Below are positions 18,163-27,331 of a DNA stretch of 64,000 nucleotides, one piece after another. Location of the stretch: NCBI GenBank assembly GCA_902826815.1, contig CADEGF010000007.1:84155-148154 (forward strand), in the 5' to 3' direction. Every line of letters begins with the position of its first letter. The first letter of the stretch is position 1. The notes beneath the pieces are model-generated. The model had not been told where the DNA came from. It searched no databases and saw only the letters and a list, made by a program, of their open reading frames with translations. The DNA is from an uncultured Mycobacteriaceae bacterium. Lineage in GTDB: Bacteria; Actinomycetota; Actinomycetes; Mycobacteriales; Mycobacteriaceae. A program made the translations under genes and the position numbers.

Positions 18163-19548
18163 TCAGCACTCGACGACGTTGAGCGCGAGGCCGCCGCGCG
18201 CGGTCTCCTTGTACTTGTCCTTCATATCGGCGCCGGTTTCGCGCATGGTCTTGACGGCCTTGTCCAGCGACACTTGATGGGTGCCGTCGCCGCTGAGCGC
18301 GATCCGGGCGGCGGTGATGGCCTTGACCGCGCCGACGGCGTTGCGTTCGATGCACGGGATCTGGACGAGGCCGCCGACGGGGTCGCACGTGAGGCCGAGG
18401 TTGTGCTCGATGCCGATCTCGGCGGCGTTCTCCACCTGCTGTGGTGACCCGCCGAGCAGTTCGGCGAGGCCTGCCGCCGCCATCGAGCACGCCGACCCGA
18501 CTTCCCCCTGGCAGCCGACTTCGGCGCCGCTGATGGAGGCGTTCTCCTTGATGATGCTTCCGATGCCCGCCGCGACGAGAAGGAAGCGCACGGTGCAGTC
18601 GTCGTCTGCGCCGTCGACGAAGTTGTGGAAGTACTGCAGCACGGCGGGGATGATGCCCGCGGCGCCGTTGGTCGGTGCGGTGACCACCCGCCCGCCCGCG
18701 GCGTTCTCCTCGTTGACCGCGATGGCGTACAGGTTGACGCGGTCCATCGCGATCAGCGGATCGCTCGAACCCCCTGCAACCGAGAGCTTTTCAGCCAGCT
18801 GCGGGGCCCGCCGACGCACCTTGAGGCCCCCCGGCAGTACAGCGATCGTGGTGTTGATGCCTGCCTGGATGCACTCCTGCATCACCGACCAGATCCGCAG
18901 CAGCTCGGAACGGACGTGATCTTCTGTGTGCCAGGTCATTTCGTTGGCCATCACGATATCGCTGATGCGCAGCCCGGTCTCGGCCGCATGAATGAGTAGC
19001 TCATCGCCGGTGCGGAACGGGTAGCGCACCGGCGTCTGGTCGGCGACCACAACGGGGTCGTCATCGTCGGACACCTGTGTGTCGTCGACGACGAAGCCAC
19101 CGCCGATGGAGTAGAAGGTCCGCTCCGAGAGCGTCGCACCGTCGTCGTCATAGGCGCGGAACACCATGGCGTTGGAGTGGAACCGGGCCTGTTTATTGCG
19201 GTGCAGGATGATGTCGTCGGCGAGGTTGAATGCGATCGAGTGTTCGCCGAGCAGCGACAGCCGTCCGGAATCGGTGATCGCGGCGATGCGGTCGGGCGTG
19301 CGGTCGGGGTCGACGGCGTCCGGTCGCTCCCCCATCAGGCCGAGGGCGACGGCGGGGATGCTGCCGTGGCCCTTACCCGTCGCGCCGAGGGATCCGAACA
19401 GTTCGACGGTGACGTGCCGTGTCGAGGCGAGCGTCGCATCCTTCGCCAGCCCGCGGACGAACCTGTCGGCGGCGATCATCGGGCCGACGGTGTGTGAACT
19501 CGACGGTCCGATGCCGATCTTGAACAGATCGAAGACGCTCAGTGCCAT
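18163..19548 (-). CDS. sdaA: L-serine ammonia-lyase, iron-sulfur type (SdaA)
   Basis: A 461-aa single-chain L-serine dehydratase converting L-serine to pyruvate and ammonia with a [4Fe-4S] cluster. N-terminal beta domain contains the [12 protein letters not shown] substrate motif (residues 13-24). The alpha domain holds [23 protein letters not shown] and QIPCIERN, whose cysteines ligate the cluster. ATG 19548 lies one base after the stop of the dimethylglycine-dehydrogenase-like gene (TGA-C-ATG), so the two are translationally coupled. The operon context suggests serine made from glycine or sarcosine is routed to pyruvate. Confidence 0.93.
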   Translation of the reverse strand: MALSVFDLFKIGIGPSSSHTVGPMIAADRFVRGLAKDATLASTRHVTVELFGSLGATGKGHGSIPAVALGLMGERPDAVDPDRTPDRIAAITDSGRLSLLGEHSIAFNLADDIILHRNKQARFHSNAMVFRAYDDDGATLSERTFYSIGGGFVVDDTQVSDDDDPVVVADQTPVRYPFRTGDELLIHAAETGLRISDIVMANEMTWHTEDHVRSELLRIWSVMQECIQAGINTTIAVLPGGLKVRRRAPQLAEKLSVAGGSSDPLIAMDRVNLYAIAVNEENAAGGRVVTAPTNGAAGIIPAVLQYFHNFVDGADDDCTVRFLLVAAGIGSIIKENASISGAEVGCQGEVGSACSMAAAGLAELLGGSPQQVENAAEIGIEHNLGLTCDPVGGLVQIPCIERNAVGAVKAITAARIALSGDGTHQVSLDKAVKTMRETGADMKDKYKETARGGLALNVVEC

Positions 19549-19549
19549 G

Positions 19550-22006
19550 TCATGGTCTTATTTTGGTGCTGGTTGGATCATAGATCGGCCGCAGCGACAC
19601 CGATATGGGATAGGGCTCGCCACCCACGTTGACCTGGTAATTACCTGCCTTGGCCCAGCCCGCGTCGATGACGGAGTTGTCGCCGGCGCGCACGTAGGCC
19701 AACCCCACGCAGCCGCCCGCGGTTTCGCCCCACGCCGCCGAGGTGACCTGACCGGCGACCGCACCGTCGCGCAAAACCAGTTCGCCGCCCCACAACATCG
19801 CGTCGGGCGCGTCGACGCTGAACCCGACGAGTTTGCGGCGCGTGCCCTCCGCCTTGGCTTTCTCGACGGCAGCACGGCCGAGGAATCCGATATCGGTCTT
19901 GAGCTTGCAGGCGAACATCAGCCCGGCCTCGACGGGGTTCTCGCTTGGCGTCAGCTCCCGGCCGAATGCGCGATAGCCCTTCTCCAGCCGCATCGATTCG
20001 ATCGTGTAGTAGCCGCCGCGCCCGACCCCGAACTGTTCGCCCGACTCCATCAGGTCCTGGTACACGCCGACGGCGAACTCGGCGGGTACGTAAAGTTCCC
20101 AACCCAATTCGCCGACATAGGTGATCCGGGTCGCCCGCACGGTCGCATATCCGAGCGCGATCTGCTGGCTGGTGCCGAACGGGAACGCCTCGTCGGACAG
20201 GTCGGCCGACGTCAGCGTGGACAGCAGCGCCCGCGAATTCGGGCCCATCACACCGAGGACCGCGTACGCCGACGTCACGTCGACCAGCGATGCGCGAGTG
20301 TCGGCCTGCAGGTTTCTGCGGATGTGGTCCTTGTCGCGTTCGGTGGTGGCCGCGCTGCTGACGATGAAGTACTCGTCGGCGCCGGTACGGGTGACCGTCA
20401 CGTCGGACTCGTAGGTGCCGCGCTCGTTGAGCATTCCGGTGTAGACGGCCTTGCCGACTTCGACGCCGACGTCCGCCGTGCACAGCCACTGCAGCGCCGC
20501 TTCGGCATCGGGCCCGACCATCAGGTATTTGGAGAACGAGGTCTGGTCGAACACTGTGACCGCGTTGCGCGTATTGGACTGTTCGGCCGCAGACCATGTC
20601 AGCCAGTTCGGCTTGCCCCAGGTGTACTCGATCGCAGGGTCGGTGCCTGCGGGGGCGAAGAAATTGGCCCGTTCCCAGCCGTTTCGGCTGCCGAAGTTGG
20701 CGTTGGCCGCCTCAAGCAGATGATGTACCGGCGAGCGGCGGAACGGGCGCGCGGTCTTCATCTCCCTGTTGGGCCAAGGGATTTCGTAGTGCAGGCCGAG
20801 CACCTCGGCGACGCGGTCGTGCAGCCAGCGGTTGTTGCCGTTGAACGGTGCGAAGCGGCGAATGTCGACACCGGTGAGATCGCTTGTGGGGGCGCCGTTG
20901 ACGATCCACTCGGCAAGCGCCCGGCCCGCACCGCCCGCGGTCGCGATGCCCACCGAGTTGAATCCGGCGCCGACGAAGAAGTTGTCGAGTTCGGGCGCCT
21001 CACCGAGGATGAACTGATTGTCGGGGGTGAAGCTCTCTGGGCCGTTGTAGAACTTCTTGATGCCGGTCACCTCGAGCGCGGGGATGCGCAGCAAGGCGTT
21101 GTTCATCAGGATCTCGAAGTGATCCCAATCCTCGTCCAGCAGTTGGAATTCGAACGGATACGGGATGGCGTCGGGCGATACCCACGGCTTGGCTTCCGGC
21201 TCGAACCCGCCGATGACGAGGCCGCCGACCTCTTCCTTGAAGTAGGTGTAGCCGTCGGGGTCGCGCAGGATCGGCAGGTCGGGGTGCACGCCGTTGATGT
21301 CCTCGGTCACGACGTAGAAATGCTCGGCCGAGTGCAGTGGCACGTTGACACCGGCCATCGCGCCGACCTGTTTGGCCCACTGTCCGGCGCAGTTGACGAC
21401 GATCTCGGCCTCGACGTCACCCCGGTCGGTGCGGACACCGGTGACGCGTCCGTCACTGGTGAGAATGTCGGTGACCCTGGTCTTTTCGACCACGCGGGTG
21501 CCGCGCATCCGGGCACCCTTGGCAAGCGCGAATGTCAGGTCCGTCGGGTTGGCTTTGCCGTCGGCGGGCAACCAGATGGCGCCGACGAGGTCGTCCACCC
21601 GCATGACGGGATAGCGCTCGAGAGCCTGTTCGGGGCTTAGCAGTTCGCATTCCATGCTGAACGCCGCGGCGTTCGCAGCGGTGCGCCGAAGCTGAACCAT
21701 CCGATCCTCGCTGCGGGCCACCGTCACTCCGCCGCACTGCTTGTATCCGGCCGACAACCCGGTCTCATCCTCGAGTTCGGCGTACAACTGCGTTGAGTAC
21801 TGCACCAGCCGGGTCGCGCTCTCCGATGCGCGCAGCTGGCCGACCAGCCCGGCGGCGTGCCAGGTGGTGCCGCTGGACAGTTGCCCCTGCTCCAGCAGCA
21901 CGACGTCGGTGAGGCCGAGCTTGGTCAGGTGGTAGGCGACGCTGGTGCCGATGACGCCGCCGCCGATGATGACGACGCGCGCTCGGTCCGGGAGTTCGGT
22001 GGCCAC
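19550..22006 (-). CDS. Dimethylglycine/sarcosine dehydrogenase-like flavoprotein (DAO + aminomethyltransferase domains)
   Basis: An 818-aa two-part enzyme. Residues 1-about 390 form a DAO-type FAD domain with [18 protein letters not shown] at 10-27; TTWHAAGL has the histidine that carries covalent FAD in dimethylglycine dehydrogenase. Residues about 430-815 form the folate-binding GcvT-like domains ([15 protein letters not shown] is typical). Such enzymes demethylate dimethylglycine or sarcosine and pass the one-carbon unit to tetrahydrofolate. GTG start shares one base with the upstream kinase stop (TAGTG). Located between a choline-kinase-like gene and sdaA, it fits a choline/betaine-to-glycine-to-serine route; exact substrate is uncertain. 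Confidence 0.87.
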   Translation of the reverse strand: MATELPDRARVVIIGGGVIGTSVAYHLTKLGLTDVVLLEQGQLSSGTTWHAAGLVGQLRASESATRLVQYSTQLYAELEDETGLSAGYKQCGGVTVARSEDRMVQLRRTAANAAAFSMECELLSPEQALERYPVMRVDDLVGAIWLPADGKANPTDLTFALAKGARMRGTRVVEKTRVTDILTSDGRVTGVRTDRGDVEAEIVVNCAGQWAKQVGAMAGVNVPLHSAEHFYVVTEDINGVHPDLPILRDPDGYTYFKEEVGGLVIGGFEPEAKPWVSPDAIPYPFEFQLLDEDWDHFEILMNNALLRIPALEVTGIKKFYNGPESFTPDNQFILGEAPELDNFFVGAGFNSVGIATAGGAGRALAEWIVNGAPTSDLTGVDIRRFAPFNGNNRWLHDRVAEVLGLHYEIPWPNREMKTARPFRRSPVHHLLEAANANFGSRNGWERANFFAPAGTDPAIEYTWGKPNWLTWSAAEQSNTRNAVTVFDQTSFSKYLMVGPDAEAALQWLCTADVGVEVGKAVYTGMLNERGTYESDVTVTRTGADEYFIVSSAATTERDKDHIRRNLQADTRASLVDVTSAYAVLGVMGPNSRALLSTLTSADLSDEAFPFGTSQQIALGYATVRATRITYVGELGWELYVPAEFAVGVYQDLMESGEQFGVGRGGYYTIESMRLEKGYRAFGRELTPSENPVEAGLMFACKLKTDIGFLGRAAVEKAKAEGTRRKLVGFSVDAPDAMLWGGELVLRDGAVAGQVTSAAWGETAGGCVGLAYVRAGDNSVIDAGWAKAGNYQVNVGGEPYPISVSLRPIYDPTSTKIRP

Positions 22007-22929
22007 TAGTCGGCCGCCTGCACGTCGTCGAGCAGCCGGGCCAGATCCGGACCCTTGAACGCGGCCACCGCGCCCTCATATCTTTCCATCGCCCATCCCC
22101 AGAAGTCGAAATCGATTGCGCTGGACCCGTTCTGGATGCAGCCCCACAGTGTCCAGCCGTATTTGCCGACGATGCCCTGCAGGTGGGCCCTTGCGATCTT
22201 GTGACGTAGCCGCCGCCCGTAGTAGGCGCTCACGTAGTCGTCGAGTTGGTCGGTGGTCATGCCCGTCTCGCACCAGGTATTGCCCAGTTCGAAGCACGGA
22301 TCGTTGTTGCCCGAGTACTCGTAGTCGATCAGCCAGATCTTGTCGCCGTCTTCGATGAAGTTTCCGGCAAGCAGGTCGTTGTTGCACGGCACCGTCGTTT
22401 GATCGGTCGCCGTCAGCACCCTTGCGATCTCGTCGAACGTATCCGCGTGGTCAAGGTAGTCCGCAGGAAGCCGGAATCCGTTGTCCATCACAGTCTTCAG
22501 ATAGACGGGTTGCCGCTCGAACATGTTGAAGCGGCCCTGAAAACGCGGGCCCTCGTGCAGGGCGCGGACCGCGGTGGCGGCCTTGCGCAAGATCTCCGGG
22601 CGCTGAAAGTCGTCGTTGTCCAGCGTCTGCCCCTCCAGATAGCTCAGCAGCAGGATCCCCAGGTCGGGTCGGTAGTCGATCACCTCTGCGCCGACGCCTG
22701 CCTGCGCGGCGGCCTTCGTGTTGTGGAATTCGCGGGCGCGGTCGATGCCGAGGAAGTTGCTGCCCATGTCACAGCACCTGGCCACGTACACACCGTCCGG
22801 TGTGGTGATCTTGACGTTCCGGTTGGTCAGGCCGCCGGACAGTTCGTCGAGTTGCCGCGGCCGCCCAGCCAGCACAGGGAACTCCTCGAACATCTCGTTG
22901 AGCTGTTCGTCAGTGAGCGATGACGGCAC
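22006..22929 (-). CDS. Choline/ethanolamine kinase-like phosphotransferase
   Basis: A 307-aa member of the choline kinase/APH fold. The Brenner-type motif is NNDLLAGNFI followed by WLIDYEYSG, matching the HxDxxxxN and metal-binding DxE motifs of choline kinases, with asparagine in the usual histidine position (CNND). Predicted to phosphorylate choline or a related amino alcohol; other APH-type substrates cannot be excluded. GTG 22929 has TAGAGT (22941-22936) six nt upstream, indicating a leaderless transcript. First gene of the kinase-DMGDH-sdaA operon, divergent from the HAD gene with 46 bp between starts. Confidence 0.82.
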   Translation of the reverse strand: MPSSLTDEQLNEMFEEFPVLAGRPRQLDELSGGLTNRNVKITTPDGVYVARCCDMGSNFLGIDRAREFHNTKAAAQAGVGAEVIDYRPDLGILLLSYLEGQTLDNDDFQRPEILRKAATAVRALHEGPRFQGRFNMFERQPVYLKTVMDNGFRLPADYLDHADTFDEIARVLTATDQTTVPCNNDLLAGNFIEDGDKIWLIDYEYSGNNDPCFELGNTWCETGMTTDQLDDYVSAYYGRRLRHKIARAHLQGIVGKYGWTLWGCIQNGSSAIDFDFWGWAMERYEGAVAAFKGPDLARLLDDVQAAD

Positions 22930-22935
22930 CGGCCC

Positions 22936-22969
22936 ACTCTAAGCCGACTCCCGTGCAAAGGTCTAGACT
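22936..22969. promoter_or_regulatory. Divergent leaderless promoters of kinase and HAD genes
   Basis: Minus-strand -10 TAGAGT (22941-22936) serves the kinase GTG at 22929, plus-strand -10 TAGACT (22964-22969) serves the HAD ATG at 22976; each is 6 nt from its start codon. Confidence 0.5.
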
Positions 22970-22975
22970 TTCTGA

Positions 22976-23722
22976 ATGCCATCCGCGACGGACGTGATCC
23001 ACGAGTGGCTGAACAGCGGTCAACCCGCCGTCATCTTCGATTTCAACGGCACGCTATCGAACGACGAACACATACTGTTCGAGATCTTCGGCGACCTGTT
23101 TCGGGATCATCTCGGCTGGGCGATGACGGCCGACGAGTACCGCGGTGAGCTACTCGGCCGCAGTGACCGCGAGATCATCGAACGGGCCGTCGCGCTTCAC
23201 GGCCGCGGGACCGGCAACGAGGTCACCGAGTTATTGCGCCTCCGCAAAGTCGCCTACAAGCAACATGTCACGCGCGAGCATCCGATCGAAGAAGCGACGG
23301 TGCAGCTCGTCAACATCCTGGCGGGCAATGGGATTCCGATGGCGATCGTCACCGGCGCCCAACGCGACGAGGTTCTTGCCGTCCTTGGAAGCAGCACGGC
23401 CGGAGCGGCGTTCGCAGCGTTGGTCACCGAGGAGGACGTCGCCGATGGCAAGCCGCATCCCGAAGGGTTTCTGACCGGCGCCCGGCTACTCGGGCGTCGG
23501 CCGCGAGACATCCTGGTGTTCGAGGATTCGGTGCCCGGCGTGCGCGGGGCACTGGCCGCGGGCATGCACTGCGTCGCCGTCAGCACTCATCCGAGCGCCG
23601 AGTTGGTGGCTGCCGCACCCGCGATCGTGCCGCGATTGACGGCGGGCCTGTTGCCCGATGCGCTGGTCAGGAGGCCGGAAGCGAATCCGTCCGCGTCAGT
23701 CGATCCTCGACCCTCGACTTGA
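22976..23722 (+). CDS. HAD-superfamily hydrolase with variant DxN nucleophile motif
   Basis: A 248-aa HAD hydrolase of the beta-phosphoglucomutase-like subclass with helical cap (about residues 35-100). Motif I reads FDFNGTLS (residues 21-28): the nucleophile aspartate is kept but the second aspartate of DxDGT, normally the general acid/base, is asparagine. Motif II is IVTGA, motif III K in GKPHPEGF, motif IV FEDSVPGV. Expected to act on a small phosphorylated metabolite; the neighbouring kinase suggests phosphocholine or similar, but this is inference. Its last 56 bp overlap the convergent GntR gene. Confidence 0.83.
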   Translation: MPSATDVIHEWLNSGQPAVIFDFNGTLSNDEHILFEIFGDLFRDHLGWAMTADEYRGELLGRSDREIIERAVALHGRGTGNEVTELLRLRKVAYKQHVTREHPIEEATVQLVNILAGNGIPMAIVTGAQRDEVLAVLGSSTAGAAFAALVTEEDVADGKPHPEGFLTGARLLGRRPRDILVFEDSVPGVRGALAAGMHCVAVSTHPSAELVAAAPAIVPRLTAGLLPDALVRRPEANPSASVDPRPST

Positions 23723-24476
23723 TGCGGATCCGCGCGCGGTCCGAGCGGTGGTAGTCGCGCGAGAACTCGACGGCGACGCCTGCGTCGGTGAACGATGTCC
23801 GCGTGATCAGCAGAAGCGGGCTCCCGGGGTCGACGCCGAGGACGTCGGCTTGCTGCTCGTTGGCCTGCGTGGCTTCGATCTGCTCGTCTGCGGAGAACGG
23901 GGCCGCGTCGTATTCGCGCATCGCCGCGTACAACGAGCCGCTCAGATCTGCGGAGAGCAGACCGGGGAAAACGGCCGCGGGTAAGTGGGCCTCCTCCAAC
24001 ACGATTGGCTCGCCGTTGGCCGAGCGTGCACGAAGGATCTCGTGCACGCGGCCGCTGCGGGGCAGGCCCAGGCTCTTGCGGACTTCGGCTGACGCCACTC
24101 GCGTGGTCGCACTCAGCACCCGTGCACCGGCCTCGACGTGGATGCGGCGCATCTGCTCGGTGAATCCTGGCAGGCTCGCATGGTCGAACTCGATGCGCGG
24201 CGTCGCCACGAAGTTGCCGCCGAAACGGCCGCGTCGCCGATCGATCAGTCCCTTGGCCTCTATCGAGGCCAGCGCCTGGCGCAGAGTCATCCGGCTGACG
24301 CCGAGCGCGTTGGCGATCTCCACCTCGGCGGGCAGCTTGTCGCCCGGCCGCAGGGTCTTCGTGGCGATGAGCTGCTCCAGCCAGTGGCCGATCCGCAGGT
24401 GCGCGGGCGACTCTCCGGCACCGGCGAGGTCCGGCCGGACCGCCAGCGCTGGATCATCCATGCTCAGCGCGCGCAC
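23667..24476 (-). CDS. GntR/HutC family transcriptional regulator
   Basis: A regulator of about 269 aa with an N-terminal winged helix (RPGDKLPAEVEIANALGVSRMTLRQALASIEAKGLI) and a C-terminal UTRA effector domain, the HutC subfamily. Likely local regulator of the choline/serine operon. The frame is open to 24551. GTG 24476 is favoured because TATTCT (24488-24483) lies 6 nt upstream, typical of leaderless genes; ATG 24461 is the alternative. It is convergent with, and overlaps, the HAD gene. Confidence 0.85.
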   Translation of the reverse strand: MRALSMDDPALAVRPDLAGAGESPAHLRIGHWLEQLIATKTLRPGDKLPAEVEIANALGVSRMTLRQALASIEAKGLIDRRRGRFGGNFVATPRIEFDHASLPGFTEQMRRIHVEAGARVLSATTRVASAEVRKSLGLPRSGRVHEILRARSANGEPIVLEEAHLPAAVFPGLLSADLSGSLYAAMREYDAAPFSADEQIEATQANEQQADVLGVDPGSPLLLITRTSFTDAGVAVEFSRDYHRSDRARIRIKSRVEDRLTRTDSLPAS

Positions 24477-24497
24477 GTTACGAGAATAGCCACGGCT

Positions 24498-24573
24498 CTC
24501 GCACCGCGAGCGTGCGCGTTTGTACGCGACACGCCGCGCGATGTTGTCCATCTGCGCACGCTCGCGGTGCGAG
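24498..24573. repeat. Intergenic palindromic repeat, family A copy 1
   Basis: A perfect 20-bp inverted repeat (24498-24517 and 24554-24573) with a 36-nt centre. The internal part GACACGCCGC and the arm GCGAGCGTGCG recur in copy 2 at 44412-44479. It fills the space between the VOC stop and the GntR start. Looks like a mobile REP/MITE-like element that may also terminate transcription. Confidence 0.65.
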
Positions 24574-24574
24574 G

Positions 24575-24928
24575 TCAGTCGTTGGGCGCCAGGATGCAGA
24601 ACTCGTTGCCCTCGGGGTCGGCGAGCACCACCCAGGACTCGTCGCCGGTTTGGCCGATGTCGACGTGCCGGGCCCCCATTCCGATGACCCGGTCGACCTC
24701 GGCCTGCTGGTCTTCTCCTTTGAAGTCCAGGTGGATGCGGTTCTTGACGACCTTCTCATCGGATACCGCGATGAAGATCCAGGGCGGCCCCTGGCCCGGC
24801 GGTGGCTGCAGCCGTACGTCGCCGTCGTCGTCGACGCCGTGCGGCCAGCCCAGCACCTCGGCCCACCACTCGCCGAGTGCGGTGGCGTCATGGGCGTCGA
24901 TGCAGATCTCGTCGAACTTCAAGACCAA
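24575..24928 (-). CDS. VOC (glyoxalase/bleomycin-resistance) family protein
   Basis: A 117-aa single-domain vicinal-oxygen-chelate protein. Seen: the N-terminal LKFDEICIDAHD strand with a potential metal-binding glutamate/histidine pattern, IHLDFKGED in the middle and VVLADPEGNEFCIL at the end, all characteristic of glyoxalase-like domains. The start appears to be TTG (24928) with GGGAG 8 nt upstream. Function unknown; a ring-cleavage, thiol-transfer or binding role is possible. Sits between fadD36 and the GntR gene on the same strand. Confidence 0.8.
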   Translation of the reverse strand: MVLKFDEICIDAHDATALGEWWAEVLGWPHGVDDDGDVRLQPPPGQGPPWIFIAVSDEKVVKNRIHLDFKGEDQQAEVDRVIGMGARHVDIGQTGDESWVVLADPEGNEFCILAPND

Positions 24929-24977
24929 TGGTCGACTCCCTCTCGCTCCGGTCCTCGCTCGTTCCTCGCTGCGATCC

Positions 24978-26399
24978 TCACTCGCGTTCGTCTCCGAGCC
25001 ATCCTGCCAACTCCTTCTTCAGCACCTTGCCCATCGCGTTGCGCGGCAGACTGCCCACGATCCGCACCTCTCGCGGCCGCTTGTGCACCGAAAGCTGTTC
25101 GGCGACATAGCCGATCAACGCATCGGGGTCGGCATCGCCGACGACGAACGCGACGATCCGTTGGCCGAGGTCGTCGTCGGGCACACCGACCACCGCCGCC
25201 TCCTGCACACCGGGGTGACCGAGAAGCACCGTCTCGACCTCGCCCGCGCCGACCCGGTAACCGCCGGTCTTGATCAGGTCGACCGATTCGCGTCCGACGA
25301 TGCGGTGCATACCGTCGCCATCGATGACGGCCGCGTCGCCGGAGCGGTACCAGCCGTCGGCGTCGAATGCGTTCGTGGTGGCGTCGCGCAAGTTGAGGTA
25401 TCCGTCGAACATCGTCGGGGTCTTAACCTGTAGCGCCCCAATGGTTTCGCCGTCGTGTGGGGAAGGTGCGCCATCGTCGTCGACCAGCCGGGTCTGCACA
25501 CCGTTCAGCGGAAGCCCGACCCAGCCGGGCCGACGCTCGCCGGCGGCGCGGGTGCTGATGGTGATCAAGGTTTCGCTGGCGCCGTAGCGCTCCACGGGTG
25601 GGTGGCCGGTCAGTTCGGCGAGCCTGTCGAACACCGGCACCGGTAGCCCGGCGCTGCCCGAAACCAGCAATCGGGCCGACGCAAGCGCCCTCGCGGCATC
25701 GGTGTCGTCGACGACACGCGACCACACCGTCGGCACCCCGAAGTACAGCGAACCGTGAGCCTCGGCGTAACCCGCGGGCGTCGGTTTTCCGGTGTGCACG
25801 AAGCGGTTTCCGATCCGAAGCGATCCGAGCAGGCCGAGCACAAGCCCGTGGATGTGGAACAGCGGGAGCCCGTGCACAAGGGTATCGTCTGCGGTCCACT
25901 GCCATGCGTCGGCCAGCGCGTCGATGTCGGCGGCGATGGCGCGCCTGCTGACCAGCACGCCCTTCGGCGGCCCGGTGGTACCGGAGGTGTACATGATCAG
26001 TGCGATTGCCTCCGGCGGCGGTTCGGCGTAGCGGTGCCACGACCGCGCGTGCAGCCGTACCGGGATGTGAGGCAGCCCTTCTGGTTCGTCGGGCTTCTCC
26101 CCCAGCCACAGCTGCGCACCTGAGTCGGTCAGGATGTGTCGTCGCTCGGCCGAGCCGACGTCGGCGGGCACAGGGACGATGGGTACGCCCGCGATCAGGC
26201 AGCCGGTGACGGCCAGCACGGTGGCGGCCGTCGGCCGGGCGAGCACCGCAACCCGCTGCGCACCGCCGACCCGTTCGGCGACCGATGTCGCGGCGCCGAC
26301 GAGGTCGCTGCGGCTCAGCACGGCTCCGTCGATGCGCACCGCGTCGCCGATGTCGGCGCCCCCCGCGACCGCCGCGGGGTTCAGCGAGGCCAGCAGCAC
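24978..26399 (-). CDS. fadD36: Fatty acyl-CoA synthetase (FadD36-like)
   Basis: A 473-aa AMP-forming acyl-CoA ligase; same length as I recall for Rv1193 (FadD36). P-loop MYTSGTTGPPKG is near residue 140, YGASET near 275, the hinge WYRSGDAAV near 355 and the catalytic lysine region NAMGKVLKKEL at the C-terminus. Predicted to activate a fatty or related carboxylic acid. GTG 26399 is supported by -10 TAGCCT (26412-26407) exactly 7 nt upstream, so the mRNA is probably leaderless; the open frame to 26540 lies antisense to the Nudix gene's upstream region. Confidence 0.88.
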   Translation of the reverse strand: MLLASLNPAAVAGGADIGDAVRIDGAVLSRSDLVGAATSVAERVGGAQRVAVLARPTAATVLAVTGCLIAGVPIVPVPADVGSAERRHILTDSGAQLWLGEKPDEPEGLPHIPVRLHARSWHRYAEPPPEAIALIMYTSGTTGPPKGVLVSRRAIAADIDALADAWQWTADDTLVHGLPLFHIHGLVLGLLGSLRIGNRFVHTGKPTPAGYAEAHGSLYFGVPTVWSRVVDDTDAARALASARLLVSGSAGLPVPVFDRLAELTGHPPVERYGASETLITISTRAAGERRPGWVGLPLNGVQTRLVDDDGAPSPHDGETIGALQVKTPTMFDGYLNLRDATTNAFDADGWYRSGDAAVIDGDGMHRIVGRESVDLIKTGGYRVGAGEVETVLLGHPGVQEAAVVGVPDDDLGQRIVAFVVGDADPDALIGYVAEQLSVHKRPREVRIVGSLPRNAMGKVLKKELAGWLGDERE

Positions 26400-26406
26400 G
26401 CTAGCG

Positions 26407-26433
26407 AGGCTACCCGCACTCGCTCGGCATACT
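26407..26433. promoter_or_regulatory. Divergent leaderless promoters of fadD36 and Nudix gene
   Basis: The 40-bp gap holds TAGCCT on the minus strand (26412-26407, 7 nt from fadD36 GTG) and a weaker CATACT on the plus strand (26428-26433, 6 nt from the Nudix GTG). Confidence 0.4.
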
Positions 26434-26439
26434 TGGCGC

Positions 26440-26976
26440 GTGGATGAGATCCGGCGCATCGATTCTCGCGAGGTGTACCGCAACGACTGGATGACGGTGC
26501 GCGAGGACCGGGTCCGTCGACCCGACGGGTCGGACGGCATCTACGGCGTCATCGACAAACCGGCCTACGCGCTGATCATCGCGGTCGACGGCGACCGGTT
26601 CCGGCTCGTCGAGCAGTTCCGGTATCCGCTCGGCCTGCGTCGCTGGGAGTTCCCGCAGGGCACGGCACCGGGACGGGTCGATCTCGACGCCACCGCGCTC
26701 GCCCACCGCGAACTGCGCGAGGAGACCGGGCTGCGCGCCGAATCGATCATCCCCATCGGTCTGCTCGATGTCGCCGCGGGCATGAGCAGCCAGCGCGGCC
26801 GGGTATTCGTCGCCACCGGCGTCACCGAGGGCGAGCACGATCGTGAACACACCGAACAGGACATGCACAGCGAATGGTTCAGCCGCGCCGACGTCGAGCG
26901 GATGATGCGGGACGGTGAAATCACCGACGCCCAGTCGCTGGCGGCATGGACACTGTTTCTGTTGAGCGAAGGATAG
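26440..26976 (+). CDS. Nudix hydrolase, ADP-ribose pyrophosphatase type
   Basis: A 178-aa Nudix protein. The Nudix box core RELREETGL is present within GTAPGRVDLDATALAHRELREETGL-type spacing, although the first glutamate of the classic GX5E is replaced. WEFPQGTAP and LVEQFRYP before it are typical of ADP-ribose/ADP-sugar diphosphatases. Predicted to hydrolyse ADP-ribose or similar nucleotide sugars in housecleaning or NAD turnover. GTG 26440 is chosen because it begins the homologous region and has a -10-like CATACT 6 nt upstream. Confidence 0.85.
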   Translation: MDEIRRIDSREVYRNDWMTVREDRVRRPDGSDGIYGVIDKPAYALIIAVDGDRFRLVEQFRYPLGLRRWEFPQGTAPGRVDLDATALAHRELREETGLRAESIIPIGLLDVAAGMSSQRGRVFVATGVTEGEHDREHTEQDMHSEWFSRADVERMMRDGEITDAQSLAAWTLFLLSEG

Positions 26977-26992
26977 CTAATGCTTGGAGCAG

Positions 26993-27134
26993 CAGGCATA
27001 AGCCCTTGATCTTCGGAGGCTAACGGCCCATCATTGTCCTATGCCTGACGATCCATGCGTAAGGTAGACGATGGCTGATCCGCGTCGGACAAAACCACGT
27101 CGTGATGACTCTATGCCTGAGATTGCAGGCATAG
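26993..27134. promoter_or_regulatory. Palindromic operator sites for HipB
   Basis: A 9-bp inverted repeat CTATGCCTG-N6-CAGGCATAG lies at 27111-27134, overlapping hipB codons 14-22. Two isolated half-sites occur upstream: CAGGCATA at 26993-27000 and TATGCCTG at 27040-27047. HipB-type antitoxins bind such palindromes to autorepress their operon. A weak -10 TAAGGT is at 27060-27065. Confidence 0.6.
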
Positions 27135-27331
27135 GGCGTCAGATTGCGGCCCGCCGAGTTGAACTACACCTCACTCAACAAACGCTTGCCGACCTCGCTG
27201 GCGTCTCCAGATGGAGCCTGCAAGCTTTGGAATACGGATCGGGATCCGTCAAATTGGCATCGGTTGTCCACATTGCAGACGCCCTCGGGTTGCAGTTGAA
27301 GCTCGCCACGCCGTCAGACGACGCGGGATGA
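27071..27331 (+). CDS. hipB: XRE-family antitoxin (HipB-like)
   Basis: An 86-aa protein with a Cro/C1-type helix-turn-helix (IGRQIAARRVELHLTQQTLADLAGVSRWSLQALE, about residues 21-55). It precedes hipA and overlaps it by 4 nt (ATGA). Two starts are possible: ATG 27071 (weak AAGG 7 nt upstream) and ATG 27113, the latter lying inside the operator palindrome. Expected to neutralise HipA and repress the operon. Confidence 0.85.
   Translation: MADPRRTKPRRDDSMPEIAGIGRQIAARRVELHLTQQTLADLAGVSRWSLQALEYGSGSVKLASVVHIADALGLQLKLATPSDDAG

Noticed and set aside
19166-21640. 824-codon plus-strand frame opposite the DMGDH-like gene and sdaA
   Set aside because: Antisense shadow typical of high-GC DNA; the minus-strand genes have full conserved domains.
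24929-24977. Repetitive CTCGCT-rich stretch between fadD36 and the VOC gene, considered as a CRISPR-like or tandem repeat
   Set aside because: Short, degenerate and without unit length; common low-complexity spacer in actinobacteria.
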